Below, in pieces: positions 11,162-22,830 of a stretch of 64,000 bases of DNA. Position 1 is the stretch's first letter. Every line of letters starts with the position of its first letter. Made by a program: the position numbers and the translations under genes. The notes under the pieces are model-generated. The model made no database searches, was not told the origin of the DNA, and was given only the letters and a program-made list of their open reading frames with translations. Source of the DNA: Panicum virgatum (lineage: Eukaryota > Streptophyta > Magnoliopsida > Poales > Poaceae); the NCBI RefSeq assembly GCF_016808335.1, contig NC_053150.1, positions 48,602,119-48,666,118 on the forward strand, in the 5' to 3' direction.

Positions 11162-14100
11162 TGAGTGACAGTTCAAAGGGGTCCCAACTCATTCTGGATT
11201 ACAGAGATAGCACGTAGACAGATATCATCGGCTTTCTAGATCTCTTGAATGTCAGCCTCGGCAGAACCTGGTGTTGCTTTGATGCTCTTATGAAGTTGAC
11301 AGGTTTGGCGGGCTTGTTCTTGTTTCTCTGCCTCAAGTTGCTGAAGAGCCATTGGTAGCTGGGATAACTTGTTATCCACATCGGCAATCTCCTGGCTTAC
11401 TTGTTCCAGTTCCTTGATGAGGCGCACCCGTTTGGCTTCTAGATCTCTTTTAGACTGCTCTATATCTTCCTTGGACCGAGACAGAGACTCTTTAGATCAT
11501 CTCTTTGTTTGATCGTTTGCTCTTGGTGGAGTCGATCAGAGAGGCGCTTCTGGGTTTTGATAATAGAAATTTGATGGCTCTCAATATAAGCCACAGGGTA
11601 AAGTGCTTCTTCCAGAGATTCGGGGAAAACGCCTCTAAGAGATTTCAAGATAATGCGAATCGGCTCAGCATCTTGGACCAATCGGCCAATATTTTGGTTC
11701 GGTAGTTGCAAAATTTCTTGGAGTTTGGCCCTGGTCTCTTCAGACAGTAAAGCCGATTATGCTGAGGATGTAACTTCATCGTCTGCACTGATAGTCCCAA
11801 GCTGAAAGGAAAACAGACTGTTGTCTGGACTGTTTTGTGTCTGGTCAAAGAGGAAAGGATGTCATTATCTCTTTCTGAATTTTTAAAAGACGATGAAATG
11901 CCTTACTTGAATTCGAGGGATTTCATCAGTGATTGGTGCAAAAGAGGATGCAAGTAGCAATGCTGAGGCGCTAGAATCAAGGAGAGCATCTTGAGGGATG
12001 ATTGGTAGTTCTTGTGCAATGCTTGATGTTTCCTGAATAAAAAGAAAATCAATATCAGATGCAAAGATAGATCAGAAAGGGTGTATAAGTTATGTTACCT
12101 GAACTGGTGAGGAAGTTGTTCTGGCCCTCTTGGAAGGAAGATGTTGAATCTGATATGATAATGCAAGTATCAGATGTTTGTCAGAAGTTTATGAATAAGC
12201 AAAGAGAATACCTGGACAATCGGAGATGTTTGAGGGGCAATCTCCTAAATTTCATCTTCATCCGTATCTTCGGCAGCTATGTCTAAGTATGCCGAATGAC
12301 AAGGTCAGTAAGAAATGCATTACAATCAGAAGAAAGGGTAAAAGTTATCCATTACCTTCTGAACGAAGAGGAGAGGCATATGCTGAAACATCGGCATCTG
12401 GTGCCGATGTGATGGTCAGGGTTCGACTGGAGGAACCTGAAGTCTTCTGGATTATTTTCTTGGTACTAGTTATCTTGCGCTTTTTGCCAGCAGCCACATC
12501 AGCAAGGGTTGGTGCATTATAGCCGATAAGAGGGTATTCAGTTGGTGGAGCATATCTGATCGGCTGTCCACTTTTGCTTACTATTAGGGGTGTAGTACCA
12601 TCGGCCTAATAAGAAGATTTATCAGGATACAGAAAAATAGTATAACATAAGAATGCAACGGGAGAAGTTTTATGTGTTTACCTCATCATCAGCACCTTGG
12701 TAGTTCTCATCCAAGGCAATGCAGTAGACCTTCAGTGATCCGCAGAAAAGGTGCTCTTACCATTCTGACCACCATTGTGTAAAAGGGATGGTGGTAAGTG
12801 GTGCTACTTGCAAATCGGCTAGCTAGGACATGTCAACGTCAGGCTCCAAATTCTTCAATCGATTGTATGTGAGAGCAGTGCCGATTGGGTTTCTTGCCTA
12901 CACCTTGTCCGCAAAGTAGAAAAGAGGCGGTACTTGGGTAGCAGAACTCATAGCCAATCGCACTCTTTCCAGAGGTGAAATTGGCAGGTAGAATTCTTGG
13001 AGATATGGCCTCTCTCATGATATTTGTGGCTTCTTCATCATTTTTCCAAGAATCAAGATTGAACTTGAAAGGATTCTCATACTCTCTGTTGTCATCGTGG
13101 TATGCAAACCAAATGGTAGAATCTTCGGTGAAGCCATTGTAGAAGCATTTGAAGAAATCAGTTTTGCTGAAGACATTGGAGTCATTGGCAATCATGATAG
13201 TTGCTTCGCCGAAGGAAGTGCAATGGCGGGTGATTGGATCTTCCTCTTCATCAAACTCTTCAGATGGGAAGGACAATTCTGACAATTTGATGCCCATGGT
13301 CTTGTGCATGTACATGTTCAGCCATAGTTGGATGAACCACCAGGGACCTCCCAGATTGGAGATTGGTTGATCGGCCCTTAATTTGGCCGATACTTGGTGA
13401 AGAAGGTGATAAACTGATCCTAGCAGGTGTTTGCCAAGAGGCACTGGGTTTCCACTAGCCAAGGTTTCAGCCATCTTCAGAGTATTGTTAGTTGGGCCTA
13501 CTGTTTTACCACAGAAGATGAATTTCTCCAACCACATGTTGAGGAAGGCAGTATGTTCCCTGACTGACACCGAGCCGGTTTTCATATTCTCAGTGACATA
13601 TCCGCTCCAGCCACCGATGGCTCTGGTCTTTATCTTAAAAGAGGCCGGGTCCAGAAAATTAAAAGCTCTATCAGAGGCGGTGATGTTCAGACCCGTCAGC
13701 ATCATGACATCTAGCAAGGTTGGGGTCATTAGGCCATGACCAAACAGGAAAGCGTTAACAGCATCAGACCAAAAGAAGGAAGCCGATATGAGCATCGACT
13801 CATTCTTAACCATTTCAGACAGAGATAAATTGAGGCATTGGCTGATGTCATATTGCTCCCAGGTGGCTCGGTGACTACCTGCTACTCTACGAAACCAATT
13901 TCTCCACCCAGGAGTGACATTTAGCCAAGATCTGAAGGCGAGGAACCAATCTGATGTCATGTTTGAAGCTTTCAGTGGGATTTTACCAGTTTCCAGATTG
14001 ATTATATTAGTTGGATCTGGGTTTCCCATGGGGCCTAAGCAGACCATGCTGGGTTGCTCGGACAAAGGAATGAAGATCGAATTCCTAAGAGCCTAGAAAT

Positions 14101-14209
14101 GATGGCGGGAGAAGGGAAAATCAAGAACAATCATAGGTCGCAGATTGAAATAGCAGTGCATGGGAATAGTGGGTTGTTGTACCTGGGGAATCTCGGAGAT
14201 GGAAGCCAT
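11162..14209 (-). pseudogene. Antisense plant mobile domain (PMD) gene inside the gypsy element
   Basis: Minus-strand spliced gene. Exon 1 is 14209-14183 (MASISEIPQ), then a GT..AG intron; exon 2 is 14092-12682 and continues in phase (ALRNSIFIPLSEQPSMVCLG). The PMD core includes MTPTLLDVMMLTGLNI, and WWFIQLWLNMYMHK and CTSFGEATIM follow. A one-base frameshift near 12890 creates the stop at 12839-12841; similar coding resumes in another frame (EPDVDMS, LADLQVAPLTTIPFTQWW). Later exons are inferred at about 12606-12355 (basic GKKRKITSTKK), 12290-12212 (acidic AAEDTDEDE), 12146-12092, 12033-11900 and 11805-11162. The last encodes a coiled coil (LIKELEQVSQEIADVDNKLS, LEAEKQEQARQTCQ) with another frameshift near 11480. 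The layout is PMD, NLS-like basic patch, acidic patch, coiled coil. Its role in the element is unknown. Confidence 0.78.
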
Positions 14210-14354
14210 TCGCAGAACTTGGGAGGAATCTTGGGTGTTCGGAGAAGATACGTCGGAGTTCGCAGGCGGCGGCGCAGATGAGTTCTTAAGTGGAGAGGAA
14301 GATGGCCCAGGTGTGAGGGGTTGCAGAGAAGAGAAAGGGGAAGATACCCTGGTG

Positions 14355-14362
14355 TATTTATA
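14355..14362 (-). promoter_or_regulatory. TATA box of the antisense PMD gene
   Basis: A perfect TATAAATA on the minus strand lies 146 bp upstream of the exon 1 ATG at 14209. This suggests the PMD gene has its own promoter, facing away from the 3' LTR and opposite to element transcription. Confidence 0.65.
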
Positions 14363-14509
14363 AGGTGATCCCACCTCACGAGTCGAGATGCTGAATTGAT
14401 AGTTGCAACAGCATGAAGCGCTTTTGGGGTGACTGCTTGAAGGAAATAATTATAATTGGGAAATAATTTCGGAGCAAAAGGATATTTCACTCCGAAACTG
14501 GGGGGCATG

Positions 14510-15528
14510 TGTTGACACCATTTTTTGGCACGTGTCAAAGGATCGGTGGAAGAGAGGAATGCCTGGTTGGAAATAATGATGGTACACGGAAGGTGAGGAT
14601 CGGGTACAGTTTGATGCTGATCAGACGTCTCAGCATTTTCTAGGCAAGTTTTGATACGAGATGGTCTCGGTTTGGAAGGAGGTGTTTTTCGTTTGTTAGA
14701 ATAAGTTTCTTTAGATAGAGTCGATGCTTTGCCATAATCGGCTAGGACTGTGTTAACGAGTGGTATAAATATGAACCCCCGGCTATTGTAAAAGATTGAT
14801 ACACATCCAAACAAATAAACTTTACTACTTGCAATTTACTTTCTTGTCGGCGACTTCGCCACCCTTTTTTCTTTTCCTGCGAGTTCTTTCGAGCTGATCA
14901 AGGACGCCTCACATTCGAGCGACTTGGTTTGCTGGTGAGTTTTTGTTTATCGAGTAAATCTGAGCTTTAGCTTCTGGGCGCATCGCTGTCGCTTCGTTCA
15001 GATCTATTCAAAATTTATCGAATTTATCTAAGCATTGATCTCTGGGCGCATCGCTGTTTTCTCGTTTAGATTAATTCACAAACTACCCGGCTTAGTGATC
15101 TGTTTAATCAGCTTTAAGCTCCTTGTTTATCACGATAAATCTTGTAAAGCCGATTAGATCGAATCATAAGCTTAGTTTTGTCCAGATCCATACATTCGTG
15201 GGTTTGTACATTGTTACATGGCACGTGTCGGCTTTAGACCTAGCCGTCTAGTTGCTCATCGGCATCAGCAGTTCATTGCCGATCCGTAGTAGATCGCTTT
15301 TATTACACGCTCATCTTTCACGATCTTTTGTCGTCTTCTGTATCAGCAGAGCTTTGTTGATACCCCGCGTAAGAGTGGTTTGGAAATCCAGCCGATACAC
15401 TCTTGAATTTGACGGTTTGTTGTTTCCTAGTCAATTTACAGGTCAAATTGACTGGCATACTTGGTCTGCATTCTGAAGTTTGGCGAACAGTGCCTTCAGA
15501 TTTTCAGTGTGTTGATTTTGCGTCAACA
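14510..15528 (+). repeat. 3' LTR of the gypsy-type element
   Basis: This 1019-bp LTR is preceded by a purine-rich tract (ACTGGGGGGCA, about 14498-14508) suited as the polypurine tract. It differs from the 5' LTR by scattered substitutions and by about 45 bp extra near 15350-15397, so the element is not a very recent insertion. Confidence 0.9.
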
Positions 15529-16265
15529 CATTCCAAAAGGGTGAAACCCCCACCTCTAGACAACAGAAAATGTTAGGTTTATCAGTTTCACATTTGAAAT
15601 CAATAATATTTCTCCAGAGAGTATTTTCATTCAGAAGGTACCTAGAAACCCAAGCTCCTAGGAGACACAAGTTAAGGTTCCTGAGATCAGGGAAGCCTAG
15701 ACCACCAAACTCTTTCTTTTGTGCAATCAGCTGCATATTAGCCAAATGATAGTTGTGCCTATCTTCTTGGTCGTTCCCAAAGAAGTTTGCCATTTGTGAG
15801 TTAATGGCACAAATAGCCCACTTAGGAAATTTTATAGACATGTGAATAGATGGGAATAGTTGCTAAGCAGGACCTAATTAAAGTAAGTCTGCCTCTCCAG
15901 CCTGCTATCCTTTTAATTACTTTGTCCACCACAGGTTGGATATCTTCCTTCCTAAGTTTAGCGAAGTGAAGAGGAACTCCAGAGTACGTAATAGGAAGCT
16001 TGCTACTTTTACAGCCAAAAAGTCTGGCAAAATAGTTTCTATCCTCTTCATTCATATTTAAGGTGATAAGATCACTTTGTCATAATTAATCCTCATTCCT
16101 GATACCTGTTCAAAACAGGCCAGGATCCACTTGAAATTTCTAGCTCTATCAAGATCTTTGTCTAAGAAAAAAAAGGTGTCATCAGCATATTGAAGGCTGA
16201 TCACATCTCCAGGGATAGCTTCAGTCACCAAACCTCTAATGAGGTTTTAATTAGCTGCTTTCATC
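15529..16265 (-). mobile_element. LINE, reverse-transcriptase part (other half of the split LINE)
   Basis: Minus-strand coding includes the RT catalytic box LQYADDTFFFL (about 16200-16165), then RARNFKWILACFEQVSGMRI, a frameshift, and the thumb/connection region at 16055-15830 (LPITYSGVPLHFAKLRKED, GRLTLIRSCLATIPIY). In another frame, 15841-15533 follows (KKEFGGLGFPDLRNLNLCLL, VGVSPFWN). It stops at the gypsy insertion and resumes at 6221 with KGVLWAAK. The 5' end of the LINE beyond about 16265 is missing. Confidence 0.85.
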
Positions 16266-16352
16266 AGCATCCTAGTATTTTATCCCGCCCTCCACCTCCT
16301 TTGCCGACTGCTCGTGCCCGAGCCGCCGCGTCCGTGGTGGCACCCTCCACCT

Positions 16353-19300
16353 TGTGGCAGAACCACCTGAATTATTTCGGCTCAAGTGCGCTGGCCATCA
16401 CCATAAAGGCAACACCGAATCAAACGCACTTCAAACGGAACAATTCTTGGTCTGTCGGGTAACGTCCCGATACAACCACCTGGTTCTCAGATAGAACAAG
16501 CATACCCCGCACGAAGGCGAGTACAGAGATATTACAACCATATATTTTACAACACAAGCATATCAGTTATTACAACAAGTTCAAAGTATTATTACAAGTC
16601 CAAACTCAGTAAAACATTATACATAATATAAGTTTAAAGTTTAGAGTTTAAGCAGCAGAAAGAAAACACGATGGCTACAACACGTCGCAAAAGTATACCA
16701 AGCTAGCCCAAGCAAGGTATCACTCGTCGGGGTCATTGCCGGCCAGAGACGCATCCCACTCTACGGACCAGCCAGAGGGTAAAGAGCAGGGCCAAGTCAG
16801 ACTAGCGGTCTGGTCCTCAAAACTCATACCTGAAATAGGATTCAATAGCAAGGCTGAGTATACTAATACTCAGCAAGACTTAACCGTCAACGGATATACT
16901 TAGTCCACTTAGCTAGACTATGTAGGGTTCTGTGAGGTTCTGGTTTTCCTTTTGCTGAAAAGCAATAAAGAGTAAGTCCTTAATTTCACATTTTAGCTTT
17001 AAACATTCTAGTTGATTAACCATTTCATGTAAGTAACTAATTCTAATCAACCATGGTAGAACTTCAGTCAAACATCAAGATTGATCATCATAACATTTCT
17101 CTTATTACTCTGTGTGGCAAAGGAATCAAGTAGTCTCAATATCCGCGAGAGACAGACGATTCGAATCGGATTTCCAACCTTGCAAGGTAAACCTAACACA
17201 CACGTTTGGAACACCGTCGGGTCATTCTCAAACAACCGTTGACCTTTCATTCCGGCCTGTGGATAGGGCCACTCTCCCCGACTACAGGGCACCAACTTTC
17301 TCCCTGCACCCGTGGTGTTGCGCAACATAAACATAAAAACCTATCTCTAAGAGAGAGTGAAAGGTATATCCACTCACCAGTCCGATCAGCTACTAGGCTT
17401 ACCGCGTACCATATTTACGGCATGTGGCTAGTACGTTCAAACACTTAACCACAGCTACCACACACCGCGACCTTAGCAGAATTCATCAATACAGACAGGG
17501 TCTCACCCAAGGTCATGATATCGAACATGACCCCGTCCGACGTCCTTATAGTGATTGCAGAAAGTAAACAATCAACTCCTATAAGCTCGCGAGTGACAGG
17601 CAATCACTCGACTTTTACCGGTCCTATAAGCATAGCAATTACTCGAACTCAAATCTAGTGTTCAATACATAGGTTCCTAGGATCATGCATCTAGGGTTTC
17701 AATTCAAATCCTAAAAACTGTAAATGCACAAATAAGTAGCATATAAAGTGCATAATTTGAAATACTGGGTTTATGTCCGGGGCTTGCCTGGGATTAACAC
17801 TAGGTCAATGTTGGTTAGAGAACAATCGCTCGGCGAGCATCTTCCTTCTGTCGTGCACATCGGGATCCATCCGTCCATCTTCTAGACGTGTCCACCATTT
17901 ACCGTCTTCTGACTCGGTTCCAACGTCACATCCTTCACGTGGTACATCTATCGTACCTAAATGAAATGCAACAATGCATATGTATGAATGCAAAGTTTCG
18001 AGTTGCTCAACAATATAGATGTTATTATTTTTCCTTCACGATAAAGTTGTAGTCTAACATAAAGTGAGTTGGATGTGAAACTTCTTAATTAATATTTCCT
18101 GGGCAGTCATTTATAGAGTAGTAATTTAATACCATTTAGTTCATAAAGGAACTAGGGGTGAGTTTCAAAACATTACCAAACCAGGCAACTCCAAAAACTT
18201 GATTTTCACTTAACAAACATGCATAAATCAAAATCCATAGTTTCATACACCCTCTGTTCATGAAATTTTTACACAAAAGGAAATTCATGACAAACAATCT
18301 ACCATAAATATTTCAGTCCAATTCATGCTGTAGAAATACCATGAAAAAAAATCTTCTACTTAGCCTCTGCTGAAAACAAGATGAATTTGTACAGGTCAAA
18401 AGATGCAATTTATGGTAATGAAAATTTAACTGGAGATTAGAATCCTTAAGATAAGCTTGTGGTAAAAGTTTCAGAATTAAATGAGCTACACAGCAAGCAT
18501 GAGAATTAAGATTCCTTTTCTAGGCATTATCAAATTAATATTCCACAGAGCAACCTACTCAGTTTCACTTGCTCAAAATTTACAGGATTGGTCAAATACT
18601 CAAAACCAAGCTTTAGTAAAAAAATATCAAATTTTTCTATGCAGTGGAACTGAGGTTCTTGATTTAGCATTTTATTAAAGCTATTAATTGGTTAGACTAG
18701 TTGGGATTAACAAAAATTTCTCAAACTTTTTATACACTAACTAGGTAATGAATGACATGCACACAAAAATTTGTAGTGTCAGGAACTAAGTGCAGCAACA
18801 TGGAGAAAAGGATTTATTTATCCTAATCATAAAACAAAACAAAAGTAAAACAGTAGCTACACATGTCAACAAGACTCCAAATTTTTACAGAAGCCTACAC
18901 TTGCATCCTAAATCTTACTATCCAAAAATCAACTACAACTCATGGCTAGAACTTGAGATCTAAATAAATGGCATTTAAACTTGCAATTAATCTAGAGCAA
19001 AAACTAGTGACCAAATCAAAAAGTGATAGTAATGAAAAGTGTAGATCTAGTTACTAGAAACTCAAAACATTTGGGTTTGCATTTTTCCCGATTTTTCTAT
19101 GATTTTTAAATGAATTTACAAGTTTGCTGTTTGAAACTAAAAACTGGAAAGACAGATTTATGAAAGGGCCCTTGCATCATGCGCAGAACCCCCTGGGAAC
19201 TAAAAACAAATTGCAATGAGGCCTTTGGCCGGAGGTAGGAGAAGGGGCGGGTGGGGCCGGCCGGTTTCAGGCGGTTTCTCTCGCCGGCGGCGAGGGATAG

Positions 19301-20660
19301 GGTGGGGAAAAGAGAGAGGGCGTCGAGGCGCACCGGTGGGTGGTGGTTTGGGGGCTCGGGATGGCCGGTGGCAGGCTCACCGCGGGCGCCGGCGGCCGGC
19401 GGCGGTGCTCTGCCGCTGCGGCGGCATTCCGGCGAGGCGTGGAGGTGCCGGCCAAGCCAGTGAGCTTCATGGAGAGGCTAGGAAGGTATTAGGGTACTGG
19501 ATTTGGGCCATGGAGAGCGGCCGGCCGGCTCCACGGCGAGCAGGGGCTCGCCGGCGTTCATGAAGGTGGGCGGCGGCGCTTCGGTGGCTTGGGGTGGTGG
19601 TGGAGGGGTCGTAGAGGGCCAGTGAGCCGAGGGGAACCTATTCCCGAGGGTGGCTTAGGTCGAGGGAGGGCGGAGGAGGGGCTTCCGCGTGGAGGCCGTG
19701 GGCGGTGGCGATGGCAATTCGGGCGTGCAGAGGCGAGCCCAATTCGGCTCGGGGATGGGAAAGGAGTGGAGAGGGAGGTCAGGAACGTCTGCTATGCGGG
19801 CCAAAGGGGGAGGAGAGGGGCGAGGGCGCAAGCGAGCTGAAGAAGTTGCGCATAGCACGGCTCGGCGCGTCATCGCCGTGGCGCGTCGAGCGGCCATCCT
19901 CCGCGTGTGCGTAGGGAGGTGGCGCCGCGTGGAGAGGTCGAGAGACTTCGGGAAAAACTGGGGATGGGGGAGGGCCGGGGGCTCGGCACGTGGCCGATGG
20001 CGCCGGCGTGCGGTGGCGAACACCGTCATCACGGCGAGAAACAGAGAGGGAGAGATGGAGTGAGGGCAATTTGGTAATTAAACTAAAGTTCAAAAAATTC
20101 CAGTTTGTAAACTCAATTTTTCTCCTTCTTTTTAGCCTCAAACGAAAAACTTTTGAATACCAAACTTTCTTAAAATTTCGAGATCTACAACTTTCGTTTT
20201 AGGCACTTTTTCATTTGAAGAATGGTTTGAAAAATAAAATTTGAAACTTGAGTGCATTTGAAAATATCCTATACTTTTCGGAAATCCACTTTTTCTCCCA
20301 TTTTTGTGTGGTAACTAAAAAAAACTTTGAACACGAAAGTTGTTCGTCTTTTGAAAACCTATAACTTTGGTTTTGGGCAAAAGTTTGTTTGATCTATATT
20401 TTAGAAATCATTTTCAAAGCATATTTATTTTAAAATTTGAAAGATTGTTTAAAACCTCGAATACTATGGTTCATTTGACCTGTCATTTTATGTGCAAAAT
20501 TTCATATACACATAAACACACATTCATACACATGCATACTCATACATACACATATTTTATTATCCAAAATAAATGCATAATTTGAATTTTTCTTGTTTAT
20601 TAAGTATGAAATCATATTTAATATTTCTTGCTTAGCATTTTAAAACTCTGGGATGTCACA
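16353..20660 (-). mobile_element. 4.3-kb solo-LTR-like unit with CACCT duplication
   Basis: On the plus strand the unit runs TGTGGCAGAACC .. GGGATGTCACA. On the minus strand it starts TGTGACATCCC and ends GGTTCTGCCACA, with canonical TG..CA ends. The 5-bp flanks are identical: CACCT at 16348-16352 and at 20661-20665. It has no gag-pol; the inner part is AT-rich with one GC-rich block (19200-20070). The size and ends fit a solo LTR of a long-LTR gypsy clade (Tekay/Del-like), which is inference. Open frames in the GC-rich block look fortuitous. Confidence 0.75.
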
Positions 20661-20995
20661 CACCTCCTCCGCCGGCTGCTCGCATTGTGCTGCCACGTCT
20701 ATGATTCCGCCCTTTTCCACTGGTCTGCTGCATCTCGCGCCTCCGGCAGCCTGCTCGGGGAGGGCCGGTGCCGGCGCAGCAGAAGCAGAGGAGGGGGGAG
20801 ACAGGATGCGGAGGAACAGGGGAGGGGGAGAGAAGGGAGAGGGTGGAAAAGCTGCGGTTGTGGACTCTAGTTTAATTCAAGATGCAATACACTCAGACTG
20901 AATTTTGCTAACAACAAAAGTGCTCGGATCACGACGTACGGTGCGTGCCGCACGCACCTGCGCCGTGCGTGATGAGGAGCCCCCACCCGGATATA
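20661..20995. other. GC-rich spacer, no gene recognised
   Basis: This short GC-rich flank resembles in composition the sequence left of the solo-LTR-like unit (16266-16352). No conserved domain is visible. Confidence 0.4.
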
Positions 20996-21947
20996 GGCCA
21001 TGTTTGTTTCCGCTTATAAGCGGATTCTAGATGAAAATAAGCTAAAAGCCCACCCAAACGCCTCGATTAATTTTTGCTTCTACCGGCCGCCACTTCCCAG
21101 GAAATCGTCAAAACAACTGAAGTCTCGATTCCCCCGAAGCATCCCGGACCTCGCGTACCTGGTAAGCGAGCGATTTTTCCCTCACTGCCCCCTCTCACCC
21201 TCAGCCCTCTCCTCTCGACGCCACTGTCGTGCACTACTTCTCCGCCGCCCCTCTCCTTCTCCGCCGCCCCTCTCCCTGCGCCGCCTCTGCTCGAGCTCCG
21301 GTGCCTACTCCGTGCCCCTGCCCATGACTTTGGATCTGCGACGCCGCCGAGCAGAGCTGTGCCGCCATCCCTGAGCTGAGCTACGCCGTCGACCTTTTTC
21401 CCCCTGACTGGAGCAACACCGCCGGCCCCTGACTCCCGCCCCTATCCTCTCCGATGTGGAGCAGTACCGCCGCCGGCCCTTCCGTCCCCCAACCAAGCAA
21501 GCAAGCTTCAAGCTCGGTGAATGCTTGTCTTGTTGCTTGTCTGCGGGTGCCGTGTTTAATTTGTGCTCGTTGCTTCTTGTCTTGTTGCCTCTGTTCTAGT
21601 AGTTCGGTGCTTGCCTTGGTTCTACTGTAATTCATGAAAATTTGGACAGGATGTTTCCTTTCTCATTTCTAACGGTGTGAATTATAATTTGTAATATAAT
21701 TATATGGTCAAAATATTTAAAAAATATAAGAAGTATTGAATTATGTTTGTATTCCGTACAAAATAATATCATCAGCCTCAAGAGCATTTCAGACATTTTA
21801 CCACTCAACTCAGATAATCGACTCAGAATAATCAGAGTTGCCAAACACTCAGCTTATTTAGATAGCCGATTCTTCAGACAACAGACTTATCTCAGAATCT
21901 TGCTTCTCAGAAAAGCGAGATCCAGAAAAGCGAAAACAAACAAGGCC
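20996..21947. mobile_element. MITE-like element, 952 bp, 3-bp TSD ATA
   Basis: The left end GGCCATGTTTGTTTCCGCTT and the inverse complement of the right end, GGCCTTGTTTGTTTTCGCTT, form an imperfect terminal inverted repeat. Both sides are flanked by ATA (20993-20995, 21948-21950). The interior is GC-rich then AT-rich, with no transposase. A 3-bp TSD suggests PIF/Harbinger or a related superfamily, but ATA is not the canonical TWA. Confidence 0.65.
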
Positions 21948-21984
21948 ATAGAAAGCTATATCACGAGCGACTCCTCAGTCCCCA

Positions 21985-22618
21985 TCTATCCTGGGACTCG
22001 CAACGTTCGTTTGGGGCTCGAGGAAGGGAGAGACCGCGTGAAAGTCTGCGACGGGCCGTTGGTGACCGTGGACGTCCGACCTCCGGCACGACCACACACC
22101 ACGCCGGCCGCCGGCCGTCGGGACGCCACCTTATGTGTCCATGAGTTCATGTTAGTCTGAAACTCTGAATATTGGAGCACGATTCGCATGCTTCTCTGAT
22201 TTCCATGTCTCTCCATCGCCGATCAAGGATCAACTGAACAATCCTATCAATGTTCATGTTTTTTCTTCATTTTCAGCAAGCAAAGGAGGATCAGAGGCGT
22301 ACGTCAGGCGAGCGGCGAGCCTAATAGTACCAGCAGGAGGAACGAGTTCAACCGACCCAATCCGATATCTTGTGCAGGAGTCAGGACCTCACCAGCGACC
22401 AGGTATTGATCGTGTTTCTGGTTTTTTTTCTTCTATTCCGTGTGACTTTCATGCCTTTTATTTCCACAAGCTCCAGCAGGAATGGTCAACAAGGACAATC
22501 AGCATGCATGGTAACAATATATACTATTTTTTTGAGTGGGAAGTGGATCCTCCCAAATTAGCTTGAAATACGCGAATCCAGGAGCCACATATGCCGACCT
22601 ATAGCATCATATACAAAG

Positions 22619-22667
<49 letters not shown>

Positions 22668-22830
22668 GCAAAGTGCTCTTTTTTTTTGCCTATACAAAGA
22701 GCGTTGAGCAGATGTATACGTACGGTTCCAACCCAACGGATCAGCAAACAATACAAAGCAATTGCTCAGCCCAAAACAACAAGCGGCCCACAAGGCCACG
22801 ACAAACCACACAGCGCTTTTTTTTTCCTGC
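21985..22830. repeat. Dispersed segment, copy 1 (partner at 47310-47820)
   Basis: Collinear blocks are shared with 47310-47820: the CGCCGATCAAGGATCAACTG block at about 22216 versus 47446, the AATGGTCAACAA-type block at 22481 versus 47571, and the AGCGGCC(C/A)ACAAG block at 22791 versus 47780. Spacers and microsatellites between them differ. No coding function is recognised. Confidence 0.65.
22617..22666. repeat. (CT)n microsatellite
   Basis: About 24 CT dinucleotides. Confidence 0.95.

Larger units (their letters stand above)
6222..15528 (+). mobile_element. Non-autonomous Ty3/gypsy-type LTR retrotransposon with antisense PMD gene
   Basis: Flanking LTRs begin TGTTGACACC and end GCGTCAACA. 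The target-site duplication is CCTTC (6217-6221) versus CATTC (15529-15533), one mismatch, and lies inside a LINE coding frame that becomes continuous when the element is removed. Inside, gag and a retropepsin region are on the plus strand, and a spliced PMD gene is on the minus strand before the 3' LTR. No reverse transcriptase, RNase H or integrase is recognisable. Antisense extra ORFs with PMD or Transposase_28 domains are known from Tat-lineage grass elements. Assignment to that lineage here is inference, since the RT needed for phylogeny is absent. Confidence 0.88.

Noticed and set aside
14131..14814. 227-residue minus-strand open frame across the 3' LTR start
   Set aside because: It is in a different frame from the PMD exon 1 and runs into LTR sequence; an overlap by chance.
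19216..20063. Several long open frames in a GC-rich block
   Set aside because: They lie inside the solo-LTR-like unit, overlap in many phases, and are Arg/Gly/Pro-rich as composition predicts. No domain.
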